64,000 bases of DNA from Algoriphagus ornithinivorans (GTDB taxonomy: Bacteria; Bacteroidota; Bacteroidia; Cytophagales; Cyclobacteriaceae). Below, piece by piece: positions 8,533-17,628 of this stretch. Where the stretch lies: positions 124,001-188,000 of the forward strand of contig NZ_FOVW01000003.1 in assembly GCF_900115305.1 (NCBI RefSeq). Direction: 5' to 3'. Under the pieces are notes generated by a model. That model was not told the origin of the DNA and did no database searches. It worked only from the letters and a program-made list of their open reading frames with translations. Numbering within the stretch: the stretch's first letter is position 1; each line of letters starts with the position of its first letter. A program made the position numbers and the translations under genes.

Positions 8533-10239
8533 ATGGCCAATTTTAATATCGATGCAGATAAAGACCTGACCTATGATGCTATCGTCATCGGCTCAGGAAT
8601 CAGCGGAGGCTGGGCTGCAAAAGAACTTTGCGAAGCAGGGCTCAAAACCCTCGTACTAGAGCGGGGACGTATCGTAGAACACGTGGTGGATTACCCCACC
8701 ATGACATTAGATCCTTGGGAGCATGAACTTCGAGGTGGATTAACTCCAGAGCAGAAAGCTAAACATCCTAAAGGCGGAAGATCCGGATTTATTGGAGCTT
8801 TCAACGAACACTTTCATGCCAATGACCTCGAAAACCCATACACCGAAGTAAAGCCATTTCTGTGGGTTCGTGCTCACCAAATGGGAGGCAGATCCCTGCT
8901 TTGGGGAAAACAGACCTATAGGTGGTCAGATCTTGATTTTGATGCCAATGCCAAAGACGGACATGGAGTTGATTGGCCCATACGCTATAAAGATATAGCC
9001 CCTTGGTATACCTATGTAGAGAAATTTGCGGGGATCAGTGGCGAAGCTTTGGGACTTCCGCAATTACCAGATTCTCACTTTTTACCTCCGATGGAGTTGA
9101 ACTGTGTAGAAAAACACGTCAAGGAAAGAATTGAACAGGATTTCAATGGGAGAAATCTTATTATTGGGCGGGTAGCCCATCTGACTGAGCCTTTGAACGG
9201 CAGAGGCAAATGTCAATTCCGAAATCGATGCGATCGGGGCTGCCCTTATGGAGCCTATTTTTCAAGTAATGCGGTTACTCTCCCTGCAGCTAATGCAACA
9301 GGTAACCTAACCATTCGGCCTTTTTCCATTGTTCAGTCGGTAGTTTATGATGAGCAAAAAGGAAAAGCTTCAGGTGTAAGAATCATTGATGCGGAAACAA
9401 GCGAGGAGATTGTGTACAAGGCTAAAATCATTTTTGTCAATGCCTCTACCTTAAGCACCACCCAGATTTTGATGAACTCTACTTCTAATCGTTTTCCAAA
9501 TGGCTTGGGAAATGACAGCGGAGAACTCGGGCATAACCTGATGGATCATACCTATCGGGTAGGTGCAATGGGAACCGTGGAAGGTTTTGAAGATCAATAT
9601 TACAAAGGTCGTAGACCGAATGGAATCTATATTCCCCGCTATGTTAACCTCAAAGATGGCCCTCAATCCGACAAGTTTGTGCGAGGATTTGGTTTCCAAG
9701 GTGGTGGAGGAAGATCCGGCTGGGGAGCAGGAAGCAATCAGGAGGCTTTTGGAGGAGATTTCAAAGACGGCTTGATGAAACCCGGTCCTTGGGAGTTTTT
9801 CATAACCGGATTTTCAGAATGTCTTCCCTATCATGAAAATCAAGTGTATCTCAATAAAGATGTCTTGGATAAATGGGGACAGCCAACACTATCTATTGAT
9901 GCAGAATGGAAAGCCAATGAATTGGCGCTAAATGATCAGGCTCGACAGGACGCCAAAGAAATGCTGGAACGTGCTGGATTGAAGGATGTGATGGAGTTTG
10001 ACAATAAACACGAAATGGGCTTCGGCATCCATGAAATGGGAACGGCAAGAATGGGGAGAGATCCAAAAACTTCAGTACTCAATGGAAACAATCAGGTACA
10101 TGGTTGCGCAAATGTTTATGTTACGGATGGGGCTTGCATGACTTCTTCCTCCTGTGTCAATCCATCTTTAACCTACATGGCACTAACCGCTCGGGCTGCT
10201 AATCATGCCGTATCTGAACTCAAAAAACTTAATCTCTAA
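8533..10239 (+). CDS. GMC family FAD-dependent oxidoreductase
   Basis: This 568-residue flavoenzyme has an N-terminal dinucleotide-binding motif (AIVIGSGISGGWAAKEL) and an acidic strand end (LVLERG). The C-terminal GMC half carries the active-site histidine in GFGIHEMGTARMG and an asparagine in CVNPSLTYMAL. A cysteine cluster near residue 235 (CQFRNRCDRGC) is typical of the gluconate/sorbitol dehydrogenase-like branch. No signal peptide is present. The next gene, 3 bases downstream, encodes the Tat-signal partner, so co-export of the folded pair is likely. The substrate is probably a polyol, sugar or aldonate; which one is unknown. No cytochrome c subunit is encoded next to it. Confidence 0.9.
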   Translation: MANFNIDADKDLTYDAIVIGSGISGGWAAKELCEAGLKTLVLERGRIVEHVVDYPTMTLDPWEHELRGGLTPEQKAKHPKGGRSGFIGAFNEHFHANDLENPYTEVKPFLWVRAHQMGGRSLLWGKQTYRWSDLDFDANAKDGHGVDWPIRYKDIAPWYTYVEKFAGISGEALGLPQLPDSHFLPPMELNCVEKHVKERIEQDFNGRNLIIGRVAHLTEPLNGRGKCQFRNRCDRGCPYGAYFSSNAVTLPAANATGNLTIRPFSIVQSVVYDEQKGKASGVRIIDAETSEEIVYKAKIIFVNASTLSTTQILMNSTSNRFPNGLGNDSGELGHNLMDHTYRVGAMGTVEGFEDQYYKGRRPNGIYIPRYVNLKDGPQSDKFVRGFGFQGGGGRSGWGAGSNQEAFGGDFKDGLMKPGPWEFFITGFSECLPYHENQVYLNKDVLDKWGQPTLSIDAEWKANELALNDQARQDAKEMLERAGLKDVMEFDNKHEMGFGIHEMGTARMGRDPKTSVLNGNNQVHGCANVYVTDGACMTSSSCVNPSLTYMALTARAANHAVSELKKLNL

Positions 10240-10242
10240 GCC

Positions 10243-10836
10243 ATGAATAGACGCGACGCACTAAAAAAATCAGCTTTGGCATTGGGAGCAGCGGCTGGAG
10301 CACCTACCTTGATTAGCCTACTTCAAGCTTGTGCCAAAACAGATCGATTGACTTGGACTCCTCAATTTTTGAGTGAAGATCAAGCCAGATTTATATCTTC
10401 TTTTGTGGATTTCCTTTTGCCAAAAACCGAAACTCCGGGAGGATTAGATGTGAAGGCAGATGTGTTCATAGATCTGATGTATGCTAAAACTTATGATGAG
10501 GCAGGGCAAAATCAGGTTGTTGCGGACATTGAAAAATTCAATGCTGATTGCAAGACAAAATATGGTAAAGTCTTCGCCGAGCTTTCGGCAGAAGACAAAG
10601 CAAATTGCTTCAAAGAGCATGAGGCAAATTCTCCAAAATTCCCTAAAACTGTCTGGGGAGGTGCGGTGGGACCTCGAGAACCAGTGGGATTCTACCGAGG
10701 ATTGAAATCTACTGTACTTTGGGCTTATTTCAGTTCGGAAGAGATTGGTAAAAATGTCCTGAGCTATGATCCAATTCCGGGAGAATACCGAGGATGTATG
10801 CCTCCATCAGAGGTAGGAAATATTTGGAGCTTGTAG
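10243..10836 (+). CDS. Gluconate 2-dehydrogenase subunit 3 family protein
   Basis: This 197-residue partner of the GMC oxidoreductase has a twin-arginine signal (MNRRDALKKSALALGAAAG) followed by a possible lipobox (SLLQAC). The middle region (FISSFVDFLLPKTETPG) and the GFYRGLKSTVLWAYFSS segment match the small subunit that escorts membrane-bound sugar dehydrogenases. The family has no catalytic role of its own: it supplies the Tat signal and docks the flavoprotein. The 3-base gap shows co-transcription. A strong hairpin follows within 40 bases. Confidence 0.88.
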   Translation: MNRRDALKKSALALGAAAGAPTLISLLQACAKTDRLTWTPQFLSEDQARFISSFVDFLLPKTETPGGLDVKADVFIDLMYAKTYDEAGQNQVVADIEKFNADCKTKYGKVFAELSAEDKANCFKEHEANSPKFPKTVWGGAVGPREPVGFYRGLKSTVLWAYFSSEEIGKNVLSYDPIPGEYRGCMPPSEVGNIWSL

Positions 10837-10862
10837 GATTTTAAAGAACCGTAAAACTCCCT

Positions 10863-10895
10863 AAAAAAAAAGGCAAGGTCAACAAACCTTGCCTT
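10863..10895 (-). terminator. Rho-independent terminator
   Basis: A perfect 10-bp stem (AAGGCAAGGT at 10870-10879, ACCTTGCCTT at 10886-10895) has a 6-base loop. On the minus strand the stem is followed by a run of T (10869-10863), so it best serves the DUF6263-like gene at 10914-11822. It may also stop the converging GMC operon. Confidence 0.85.
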
Positions 10896-10913
10896 GTGCA
10901 TTATATTGATTTC

Positions 10914-11822
10914 TTATTTATTTGAAAAAACCATTTCAGCCTTCATTTTCATAGGAATTCGCATTCCATCGGGCATTTGAGGATTTGCTTCCATAATCGT
11001 GGTACCTTCCACCTCTTGAGACACTTTTGCTTCATATACCCAGCCGGTTATTTTGTCCACTAAAATGTCAGATTTAACCTTCCCATTCATTTCAGAGCGA
11101 ACAGTCATTCCTTGCATTTCCATAGGAACTGGGTTACTCGTTAGGCTTGCTTCTCCCGATATTCTATGGTGAGCATCATCCGAACCCAGATAGGTATATT
11201 GGGTATTGACTAAAGCATTGATGGAGGAATTGAGCTCACTTTCAATGTTCCAATTATCCCCTACTGCTACTTGCTGAGCTGGATAAATAGCTAAAATCAT
11301 TTCAAGATTTCCTCTCAGGCTTTCTTCTCCAAAAGTACCTGAAACTTGCTCCTTCATTTGCGCCATTTGCTCAGGACTCATTCCAGGAAAATCAGAAAAC
11401 ATCTTTTCATAGAGGTTTTCAAAACCACTCATTTCCTGAATCCTTCCCAATTGATTCATTTTCAAGTTAAAAGGGACCCTAACTATGTTGGTAAACATCT
11501 TGGACATGGGATTAGAGTCATCTCCACTTTTCAACCTCATTCCTCCCATCGGCATTTTCATATCCATTTCCATGGAATTGTATTGTACTTCCATGTCATA
11601 GACTCCATCCTTGAAGTCAACTACTTTGAAACTTAATTCCCCGATCAAATTCATTTCGATATCCATTTCCATACCCTGCACATTTTGGGCAATTGACATG
11701 GAGGTGTTGGATTTTTGGAAGTAAGTTTCATTTACCTCCAGGTTTAATTGCAGGTCTGTTTTTTGTGCAAAAGCAGCTATAAAAAACAAAGACAAGAAAA
11801 AAGAAAAGAAGAGCTTTTTCAT
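10914..11822 (-). CDS. DUF6263-like secreted protein
   Basis: This 302-residue protein has a signal peptide (MKKLFFSFFLSLFFIAAFAQK). The ATG at 11822 is chosen because it opens this signal; the longer frame begins in a CCTGCC/GGCAGG palindrome. The body is all beta by appearance and very rich in methionine and glutamate (GMEMDIEMN, SMEMDMKMPMGGM), with an FGEESLRGNLEMILAIYP segment and a closing RIPMKMKAEMVFSNK. I place it tentatively in the DUF6263 family of Bacteroidota envelope proteins. No catalytic motif is seen and the function is unknown. It converges on the GMC operon across a shared hairpin. Confidence 0.6.
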   Translation of the reverse strand: MKKLFFSFFLSLFFIAAFAQKTDLQLNLEVNETYFQKSNTSMSIAQNVQGMEMDIEMNLIGELSFKVVDFKDGVYDMEVQYNSMEMDMKMPMGGMRLKSGDDSNPMSKMFTNIVRVPFNLKMNQLGRIQEMSGFENLYEKMFSDFPGMSPEQMAQMKEQVSGTFGEESLRGNLEMILAIYPAQQVAVGDNWNIESELNSSINALVNTQYTYLGSDDAHHRISGEASLTSNPVPMEMQGMTVRSEMNGKVKSDILVDKITGWVYEAKVSQEVEGTTIMEANPQMPDGMRIPMKMKAEMVFSNK

Positions 11823-12177
11823 ACGATTATAATTTGTTTTTAAAGGCCATATGGAATCCCTGCCTGCGGCAGGCAGGTCGCACAGTTTCCCCAATATATC
11901 GGGGCATACCAGTGTGTGTCGTTCTCGTTGTGCTCGATTTCATAACAATGATTTAGTTTAACGGCTCAAATAAAAGGTATTTTTACAAGAAAAATTAGTC
12001 CGAAATGAATTATCGCAAATAATTTCTCTCAAAAACCAGGGGGCTATTTTCACCAATCTGCTACTTTTTTCCCCACTTGATTCATACAATTTGTGATTTT
12101 AACTCTCAAAATGCCCCATTTCGCACTTGGCACCCACTTTGGCTTTTCTTTACCCAATCCATACCAAGGAAATTTTT
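11823..12177. other. Divergent intergenic region with one GC-rich palindrome
   Basis: This spacer of about 355 bases separates the minus-strand DUF6263-like gene from the plus-strand CsbD-like gene. It holds a palindrome at 11859-11877 (CCTGCCTGC/GCAGGCAGG) of the same kind as one inside the RAYT unit, and otherwise AT-rich DNA that should hold two divergent promoters. I could not assign a convincing promoter match. Confidence 0.5.
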
Positions 12178-12375
12178 ATGATGAATATAGATTTGCAACA
12201 TATACTGGCAAGCTATTGGGATGAGGTAAAAACAAAATTAAAAGCCCATCACCCTAGCCTTACCGAAGAAGATTTAAGTTATATTAGAGGCAGAGATGAA
12301 GAGCTTTTTTTGAGGTTGGAGAAGAGGCTGGGTAAGACCACCGATGAAATCAAAGAAGAATTAAGAAAATTCTAA
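12178..12375 (+). CDS. CsbD-like small stress protein
   Basis: A short cytoplasmic protein of 65 residues. The start is ATG 12178 or the next codon, ATG 12181. The pattern YWDEVKTKLKAHHPSLTEED, then LSYIRGRDEELFLRLEKR and LGKTTDEIKEELRKF, follows the CsbD layout (short helix with W, a tDEDL turn, G-rich step, then two helices). The family is linked to general stress in many bacteria, but its biochemical role is not known. A coiled-coil lipoprotein follows 38 bases downstream, likely in the same transcript. Confidence 0.6.
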   Translation: MMNIDLQHILASYWDEVKTKLKAHHPSLTEEDLSYIRGRDEELFLRLEKRLGKTTDEIKEELRKF

Positions 12376-12413
12376 TACCAATCAATTTCTATTTTAAACT
12401 AAAACATAAAATC

Positions 12414-12833
12414 ATGAAAACGAGAATTTTTGCTATCGCATCCGCATTGACTGTCAGCTTTGGCTTGGCTTCCTGCGGAGAAAAATCGACTGAAAACGAA
12501 GAGGTGATAGAAGTGGAAGTAAATCTTGAAGAAGAGAAGTCTGAACTTAGAAAAGAGCTAGAAAGAATTCAGGCGGATATTGATAAGCAAATCGCAGAAT
12601 TGGAGGCCAAAAAAGAGAAAGCTGATGCAGAAATGCAGGCTGAAATAGAGGAAATGCAAGAGGAGCTTAGGGGTGAAAAATCAGACTTGGAAAAGGCAAT
12701 GGATGACATCCAAAAAGCGAGTGAAAATACTTGGAGCGATGTTAAAAAGTCGGTTAATAAAACCACCGCAGAAATCGAAAAAGAGTGGAAAAATCTAAAA
12801 GGTGAAGTAGAAAAAGCATTTGAAAAAAATTAA
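12414..12833 (+). CDS. Coiled-coil lipoprotein
   Basis: This 139-residue protein begins with a lipoprotein signal (MKTRIFAIASALTVSFGLASC) and is then almost entirely charged heptad helix, rich in Glu and Lys from residue 38 to the end. A tail of SENTWSDVKKSVNKTTAEIEKEWKNLK resembles small stress-response coiled-coil proteins. A structural or envelope-stress role is a reasonable guess given the CsbD-like neighbour. No enzymatic feature is visible. A bidirectional hairpin follows. Confidence 0.7.
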   Translation: MKTRIFAIASALTVSFGLASCGEKSTENEEVIEVEVNLEEEKSELRKELERIQADIDKQIAELEAKKEKADAEMQAEIEEMQEELRGEKSDLEKAMDDIQKASENTWSDVKKSVNKTTAEIEKEWKNLKGEVEKAFEKN

Positions 12834-12849
12834 GGCTTTTAAGAATAGA

Positions 12850-12879
12850 AAAGGGGCGAATTGAAAAATCCGCCCCTTT
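12850..12879. terminator. Bidirectional terminator hairpin
   Basis: A 9-bp perfect stem (AAAGGGGCG at 12850-12858, CGCCCCTTT at 12871-12879) with a 12-base loop lies between two converging genes. A T-rich run follows on the plus side and, less strongly, on the minus side. Confidence 0.75.
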
Positions 12880-12884
12880 ATCTT

Positions 12885-13526
12885 TTAATCCACTTTTACA
12901 TTGGTAAACCAAATCACCCGTTGACCATCTTGTCCCTTGTGATCAGTAGCCATGGTGATAGGCCCGAAGGACTGCTCATTTTCCCAAGTCCATGTACGAC
13001 CATCAGGTCCATTGCCTTTTCGGAAGGTCCATTCCAAAATTTTATAATTCTCATCCAAATACAAATCGTAAGCATCGCCCGGTGTGTAGCCATCTTCAGA
13101 ATTATACACAATTGTAAGCTTGGTAGCATTCGTACCTGCTATTGGAGAAGCAACATTCTCTTCTGAATCCCAAGTATAGCCAGTATCCCAAGCCAATTGG
13201 AAAGGATACATCATCCAGTATTTATCATTGATAAAGCCACGGTCCACTGGAGGCAAAGAGTCGGCATCCAAAGAATAAGTCATGGTGGTATCAGGCCCGG
13301 AATAATAAACCGTATTTTCTCTCAGATTCCATTTCCAATCCCGAGTAAACACGTTGATAGAATCCCGCTGTACATTCCAAGTATAAGCTATGCTGTTTAC
13401 CTGGTCAAAATTATCAAATCCGTAGGCTTTTGCTACTTTCATAGGAAGGGTATCCTCTACTACTTCCTTTTGTTGGCAAGAGGCAAAGGCTAAAACTGCA
13501 CAAACAATCAGTGTGATTTTTTTCAT
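12885..13526 (-). CDS. Lipoprotein of unknown function
   Basis: This 213-residue protein has a lipoprotein signal (MKKITLIVCAVLAFASC). I start it at ATG 13526, two codons after an earlier ATG. The body contains many aromatic residues (IAYTWNVQRDS, YPFQLAWDTGYTWD, RTWTWENEQSFG) and looks like an extracytoplasmic beta-sandwich. I do not recognise the family with certainty. It stands alone between the hairpin at 12850 and the SDR operon end, 35 bases upstream of its start. Confidence 0.65.
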   Translation of the reverse strand: MKKITLIVCAVLAFASCQQKEVVEDTLPMKVAKAYGFDNFDQVNSIAYTWNVQRDSINVFTRDWKWNLRENTVYYSGPDTTMTYSLDADSLPPVDRGFINDKYWMMYPFQLAWDTGYTWDSEENVASPIAGTNATKLTIVYNSEDGYTPGDAYDLYLDENYKILEWTFRKGNGPDGRTWTWENEQSFGPITMATDHKGQDGQRVIWFTNVKVD

Positions 13527-13560
13527 TGTCAAAGGTGGTTTTTATTCAAAGATAACAGAG

Positions 13561-14343
13561 TCAGGAATTGGATTGTTTTTTTATCCATTTTTTGAATTTC
13601 CTAAGCTCATAATATTGATATATAGGTTTGATTATCAACAAATACCGATTTAAATAAAGTAAAACTCGAAACAAAGCGGAAGGAAAAATCTTTTTTTGAC
13701 GTTTTTTGACACCTCTAAGAATCTTATCCGCGACTTGATCGGCTTTTTGAGAAGGAAATGGTCTTGGTATTCCTTGTCCCGCCTGATCAAAAAATTTGCT
13801 CTGGGTTGCAATGGGAAAAGCCAAACTCAACCATTGTTCATCTGACTCTAACCAAACTGTCTGAGCCCAAGCCAAAAGGGAGGATTTGGTGGCAGAATAA
13901 ATCCCATACCCGGGCAATGGCCAATATGCCATCGCCGAACAAGTAATGGTTAGATATAGACTAGGGAATTTTTGTCTTAGAACAATCCCCAATTCCAATA
14001 CAGCAAAAACATTGAGATGAAAAAGCTCTTCGATTTTGTTTAATTCCTGCTTTTCAAAGGGTTCATAATAGGCCTTCCCAGCATTGGCAAAGCAATAGTC
14101 CAGTTGCTTCCAGTTTTTATCCAGCCAAAGAGTTATTTCTTCCAATGCCTTTCCCTTTGTAAGATCCAAAGTCAAAATTTCAATTTCAGGAAGTTGAGCC
14201 CTCAATTCCTGCAAGCCATCTGCATCTATATCTACTGCCAAAATCTTTGCCTGAACCAAATAAAGTTGCTGAACCAATTCCTTCCCTATTCCGGAAGCAG
14301 CCCCGCTTACCAGGACAAAAGAATTGGCAAAGCTCTTATTCAT
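13561..14343 (-). CDS. SDR family oxidoreductase
   Basis: A 260-residue classical short-chain dehydrogenase. It has the cofactor motif SGAASGIGKEL at residues about 13-23, a conserved FANAGKAYYEPF segment, and the Ser/Tyr/Lys catalytic set (TCSAMAYWPLPGYGIYSATK). A basic hydrophobic C-terminal tail (LFRVLLYLNRYLLIIKP) may contact the membrane, as in DltE/YqjQ-type SDRs. It is the last gene of a four-gene operon; its ATG overlaps the preceding stop by 8 bases. The substrate is unknown. Confidence 0.85.
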   Translation of the reverse strand: MNKSFANSFVLVSGAASGIGKELVQQLYLVQAKILAVDIDADGLQELRAQLPEIEILTLDLTKGKALEEITLWLDKNWKQLDYCFANAGKAYYEPFEKQELNKIEELFHLNVFAVLELGIVLRQKFPSLYLTITCSAMAYWPLPGYGIYSATKSSLLAWAQTVWLESDEQWLSLAFPIATQSKFFDQAGQGIPRPFPSQKADQVADKILRGVKKRQKKIFPSALFRVLLYLNRYLLIIKPIYQYYELRKFKKWIKKQSNS

Positions 14344-15013
14344 GAAAGGTTGGTTTGGGGAAAAATATTTGAAAGGGTTCTATTTTCACTACAAACAATG
14401 GTCGCTGTAAGCTGATATCCGGGAAAAAATCATGGTGAACCTGCTTGACATTTACCTTCGCCAGCTTGGCTTTGCCACTTCCTCTCGGCTTGGTGAAATA
14501 ATCCACTCCATCCCAGCGCTGATGCAAATCAATAGGTAAAATCCCAGTACTGGCGGGAAACCTGAATCCGAAGCTTTTGACTTCGCAGGAAAATAATTCA
14601 AGCTCTTTGGACTGAACCCTGATCAAAGTTGTATTGCCCTCTTCATTCCAATGGATCTTCGCAGTCTCTTTGGGTATTCCCCAATTAGCTCTTCCATTTT
14701 GGGTGCTGGACTCGGAATCCACATAGATTTTAGTAATTGATTGCTTGCCCGAACCTTTAAATTTCCCCGGAATGAGTAATAATTCCTTATACGGTCCAAC
14801 TGGGCTTTCTTCGTAATTGACCAGCATTACATAGCCCAACCCGCCTTTATATTTTCCCTGCAGATGCAAAGGTAATCCTGCATGCTCTTCTATCCATTTC
14901 TTGGAAAAGCGATAGACCATAATAATTCCCTGACCTTTCAGCTTCCAAGGTGCAGGAGCCTTTTTATACAATTTGAGGGATTTACCCTCATCTATTGAGT
15001 GATTTTCAGGCAT
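14336..15013 (-). CDS. Acetoacetate decarboxylase-like (ADC family) protein
   Basis: A 225-residue protein starting at ATG 15013, whose first codons overlap the upstream SDR stop by 8 bases. The family markers are YKGGLGYVMLVNYEESPVGPYKELLLIPG, then SITKIYVDSESSTQNGRANWGIPKE, the core signature of the acetoacetate decarboxylase beta barrel. In true ADC enzymes a lysine forms a Schiff base, but many family members do other chemistry. Being flanked by two SDRs and an aldonate-type dehydratase, it could act on a keto acid made in this pathway. That is inference. Confidence 0.75.
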   Translation of the reverse strand: MPENHSIDEGKSLKLYKKAPAPWKLKGQGIIMVYRFSKKWIEEHAGLPLHLQGKYKGGLGYVMLVNYEESPVGPYKELLLIPGKFKGSGKQSITKIYVDSESSTQNGRANWGIPKETAKIHWNEEGNTTLIRVQSKELELFSCEVKSFGFRFPASTGILPIDLHQRWDGVDYFTKPRGSGKAKLAKVNVKQVHHDFFPDISLQRPLFVVKIEPFQIFFPKPTFHE

Positions 15014-15767
15014 AGGGTGAAGGGCTAATGGAGGTCCAGCCTCCATCAATGATTAAGGTTTGTCCGGTAATATGTCTTGCGGAATCAGACAGTAAAAAAA
15101 CTGCTGAATTGGCTATATCTTCCACAGAAGCAGGTCTACCCAAAGGAGTCTGTTTGGACCAAGTCTTGGCATAATCAGGGTCTGAAGTAGTTCGCTCTGT
15201 CAAGGTAGCGCCCGGTGCGATTGCATTGACCCGTATTCCCAATGGAGCCAATTCCAAAACCAAATTTTTGGCGAGCATTTCCAAAGCTGCCTTACTCATG
15301 GCATAGGCGGATAAATTCTCATGACTTTGATGTGCAGTAACAGAAGATGTCAATAATATGGCTCCTCCCTCTTCTTGTTCTTTCATCACCTGGGCACTGG
15401 CTTGGGTCAATAGAAATGAACCCAACAAATTAACCCGCATGACCTCCATGAAGTCTTGGCTGGAATAGTCCAAAAAACTCCCGAAAAGAGTAATCCCGGC
15501 ATTCGCAACAACCTGATCTACGCTACCGAAATTATTGATAGCTAATTCAATCATTTCTTGAATCACTGATTCATCAGCAGCATCTCCAGAACAGCCAATG
15601 ACCTTACCTTTACCCTGGCGAGAAAGAGTGGCAACTGCTTCCTGAGTCAAGCTTTTCTCCAAATCATTTAAAATCACATGAGATCCTTGATTGGACAACT
15701 TTCGGGCGATCTCTAAGCCAATGCCTTGCCCTGCTCCGGTGACAATGGCTACTTTCGCTTTTTTCAT
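15006..15767 (-). CDS. SDR family oxidoreductase (FabG-like)
   Basis: A 253-residue classical SDR with TGAGQGIGLEIA at residues about 11-22, the VANAGIT motif, the SSVTAHQ...YAMSK catalytic Ser-Tyr-Lys and a closing TGQTLIIDGGW. It lies 48 bases after the dehydratase and overlaps the ADC-like gene by 8 bases. In sugar-acid operons such an SDR commonly oxidises a lactone precursor or a keto-deoxy intermediate; the actual substrate is not visible in the sequence. Confidence 0.88.
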   Translation of the reverse strand: MKKAKVAIVTGAGQGIGLEIARKLSNQGSHVILNDLEKSLTQEAVATLSRQGKGKVIGCSGDAADESVIQEMIELAINNFGSVDQVVANAGITLFGSFLDYSSQDFMEVMRVNLLGSFLLTQASAQVMKEQEEGGAILLTSSVTAHQSHENLSAYAMSKAALEMLAKNLVLELAPLGIRVNAIAPGATLTERTTSDPDYAKTWSKQTPLGRPASVEDIANSAVFLLSDSARHITGQTLIIDGGWTSISPSPYA

Positions 15768-15815
15768 AGTTTCTAGGTCAGTACCCCAGATTTATTTAGG
15801 GTATAGTAAATCAGA

Positions 15816-17534
15816 TTAATGTGAATCTCTTTTTACCTCAGAACCTGAACTCCCCTGCAGAAAATCAAAATCAACCCCATCATGCGCCTGATTCACTTTG
15901 TCCAAAAATAAATTCACATAACCTCTCTCATAAGGAAGTTGGGTAGGCTGAAAATTCTTTCTTCGGTTTTCAAACTCTTCCTCACTGATCAAGAGGTTAA
16001 GACTTCTCGCAGGAACATTTAACTCAATCCAATCACCTGTCTGCACAAGTGCTAATGGTCCTCCAATGGCCGACTCGGGCGAAACATGAAGGACTACCGT
16101 GCCATAGCCTGTTCCGCTCATTCTGCCATCTGAAATTCGAACCATATCTTTGACCCCTTTCTCTAAAATCTTTGCTGGCAAGCCCATATTACCCACTTCC
16201 GGCATTCCCGGGTAACCCTTTGGTCCTACATTTTTCATCACTAAAACTGTATTTTCATCCACTTCCAAATCAGGGCTATCAATTCTCGCTTTGTATTCGT
16301 CGATGTTTTCAAAAACCAATGCCTTCCCTTTGTGAACCAATAAATGCGGACTGGCTGCAGAAGGCTTGATAACCGCTCCATTTGGACAGAGATTTCCTTT
16401 CAAAACTGCAATCCCTGACTCTGGCTTGATCGGATTAGTCAGCGTACCAATCAGATCTCTATCATAACATTCTGCTGAAGCTATATTTTCTCCAATAGTC
16501 CTCCCGTTGACTGTGATACAGTCTCTGTGTAGATGGGACTCTATTTCCTTCATGACCGCTGGCATTCCTCCGGCATAAAAAAGATCCTCCACCCAATGTT
16601 CTCCTGAAGGCTGCACATTAGCGATCAGAGGTATTTTGGAAGAAAAATGGTCAAAATCAGTCAAATCAATATCCACTCCGATTCGCTTGGCAATCGCTGT
16701 AAGGTGAAGAATAAAGTTGGTTGAGCCTCCAATAGCTGCATTGACCATGATAGAATTTTCAAAAGCTTTCCTGGTCAAAACTTTACTCATTTTTAAATCC
16801 TCCTTGACCATTTCCACGATCCGAATACCGGCCATATGGGCCAAGACTTTTCTTCTGGAATCAGCGGCTGGGATGGTAGCATTATCTGGCAAAGCCAAAC
16901 CTAAAGCTTCTACCATGGCTGCCATGGTGGATGCGGTACCCATTGGAGCGCAATGCCCTCGGGAACGGGACATGGCGGCTTCAGCTTCTATAAATTCTTC
17001 CTGAGAAAGCTTCCCCAGTTTATAATCTTCTGCAAACCTCCAGACATCTGAGGTTCCTATCTTTTTGCCTTTAAATCTTCCGACTAACATGGGGCCTCCA
17101 GAAATCACCAAAGTCGGCAAATCCACAGAGGCCGCACCCATTACCAAAGAGGGGGTAGTTTTATCACAACCACACATCAGGACAACACCGTCCATGGGGT
17201 TGGCTCTTATACTTTCCTCCACATCCATGGATGCCAGATTTCTAAAAAGCATGGCTGTGGGCTTGATGGAACATTCACCTAAAGACATGACGGGAAATTC
17301 CAAAGGGAAGCCCCCGGCCTCCCAAATACCCTGCTTTAGGGATTCCGCTAATTCTCTAAAATGGGCATTACAAGGGGTAAATTCAGACCAAGTGTTACAA
17401 ATTCCGATCACCGGCTTTTCTCCCTCAAAAAGATGATGGGGAAGACCTTGGTTTTTCATCCATGAACGATAGATAAAACCGTCCTTGCCGGTTCGACCAT
17501 ACCATTCCTGGCTTCTGAGTTTCTTTTTAGACAT
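15816..17534 (-). CDS. IlvD/Edd family dehydratase, aldonate (arabinonate/xylonate) type
   Basis: A 572-residue iron-sulfur dehydratase. The family motifs are CNTWSEFTPCNAHF near residue 50, MCGCDKTTPS near 123, SRSRGHCAPMGTASTM near 190 and SDGRMSGTGYGTVVLH near 475. Opening with SQEWYGRTGKDGFIYRSWM-like residues and closing with RGYVNLFLDKV...GVDFDFL resembles sugar-acid dehydratases (L-arabinonate, D-xylonate) more than branched-chain IlvD. The reaction would be removal of water from an aldonate to give a 2-keto-3-deoxy sugar acid. It heads a four-gene minus-strand operon starting about 95 bases after the murA terminator. IlvD itself is the main alternative. Confidence 0.82.
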   Translation of the reverse strand: MSKKKLRSQEWYGRTGKDGFIYRSWMKNQGLPHHLFEGEKPVIGICNTWSEFTPCNAHFRELAESLKQGIWEAGGFPLEFPVMSLGECSIKPTAMLFRNLASMDVEESIRANPMDGVVLMCGCDKTTPSLVMGAASVDLPTLVISGGPMLVGRFKGKKIGTSDVWRFAEDYKLGKLSQEEFIEAEAAMSRSRGHCAPMGTASTMAAMVEALGLALPDNATIPAADSRRKVLAHMAGIRIVEMVKEDLKMSKVLTRKAFENSIMVNAAIGGSTNFILHLTAIAKRIGVDIDLTDFDHFSSKIPLIANVQPSGEHWVEDLFYAGGMPAVMKEIESHLHRDCITVNGRTIGENIASAECYDRDLIGTLTNPIKPESGIAVLKGNLCPNGAVIKPSAASPHLLVHKGKALVFENIDEYKARIDSPDLEVDENTVLVMKNVGPKGYPGMPEVGNMGLPAKILEKGVKDMVRISDGRMSGTGYGTVVLHVSPESAIGGPLALVQTGDWIELNVPARSLNLLISEEEFENRRKNFQPTQLPYERGYVNLFLDKVNQAHDGVDFDFLQGSSGSEVKRDSH

Positions 17535-17628
17535 AGGTTATCTGGGTTGAGAAATTTCTCAGAAGATATAAAAAATTGGAAACAATTCCCTGCAGGAAAG
17601 GACGGGAGGTAATAAATGTATGAATCGA

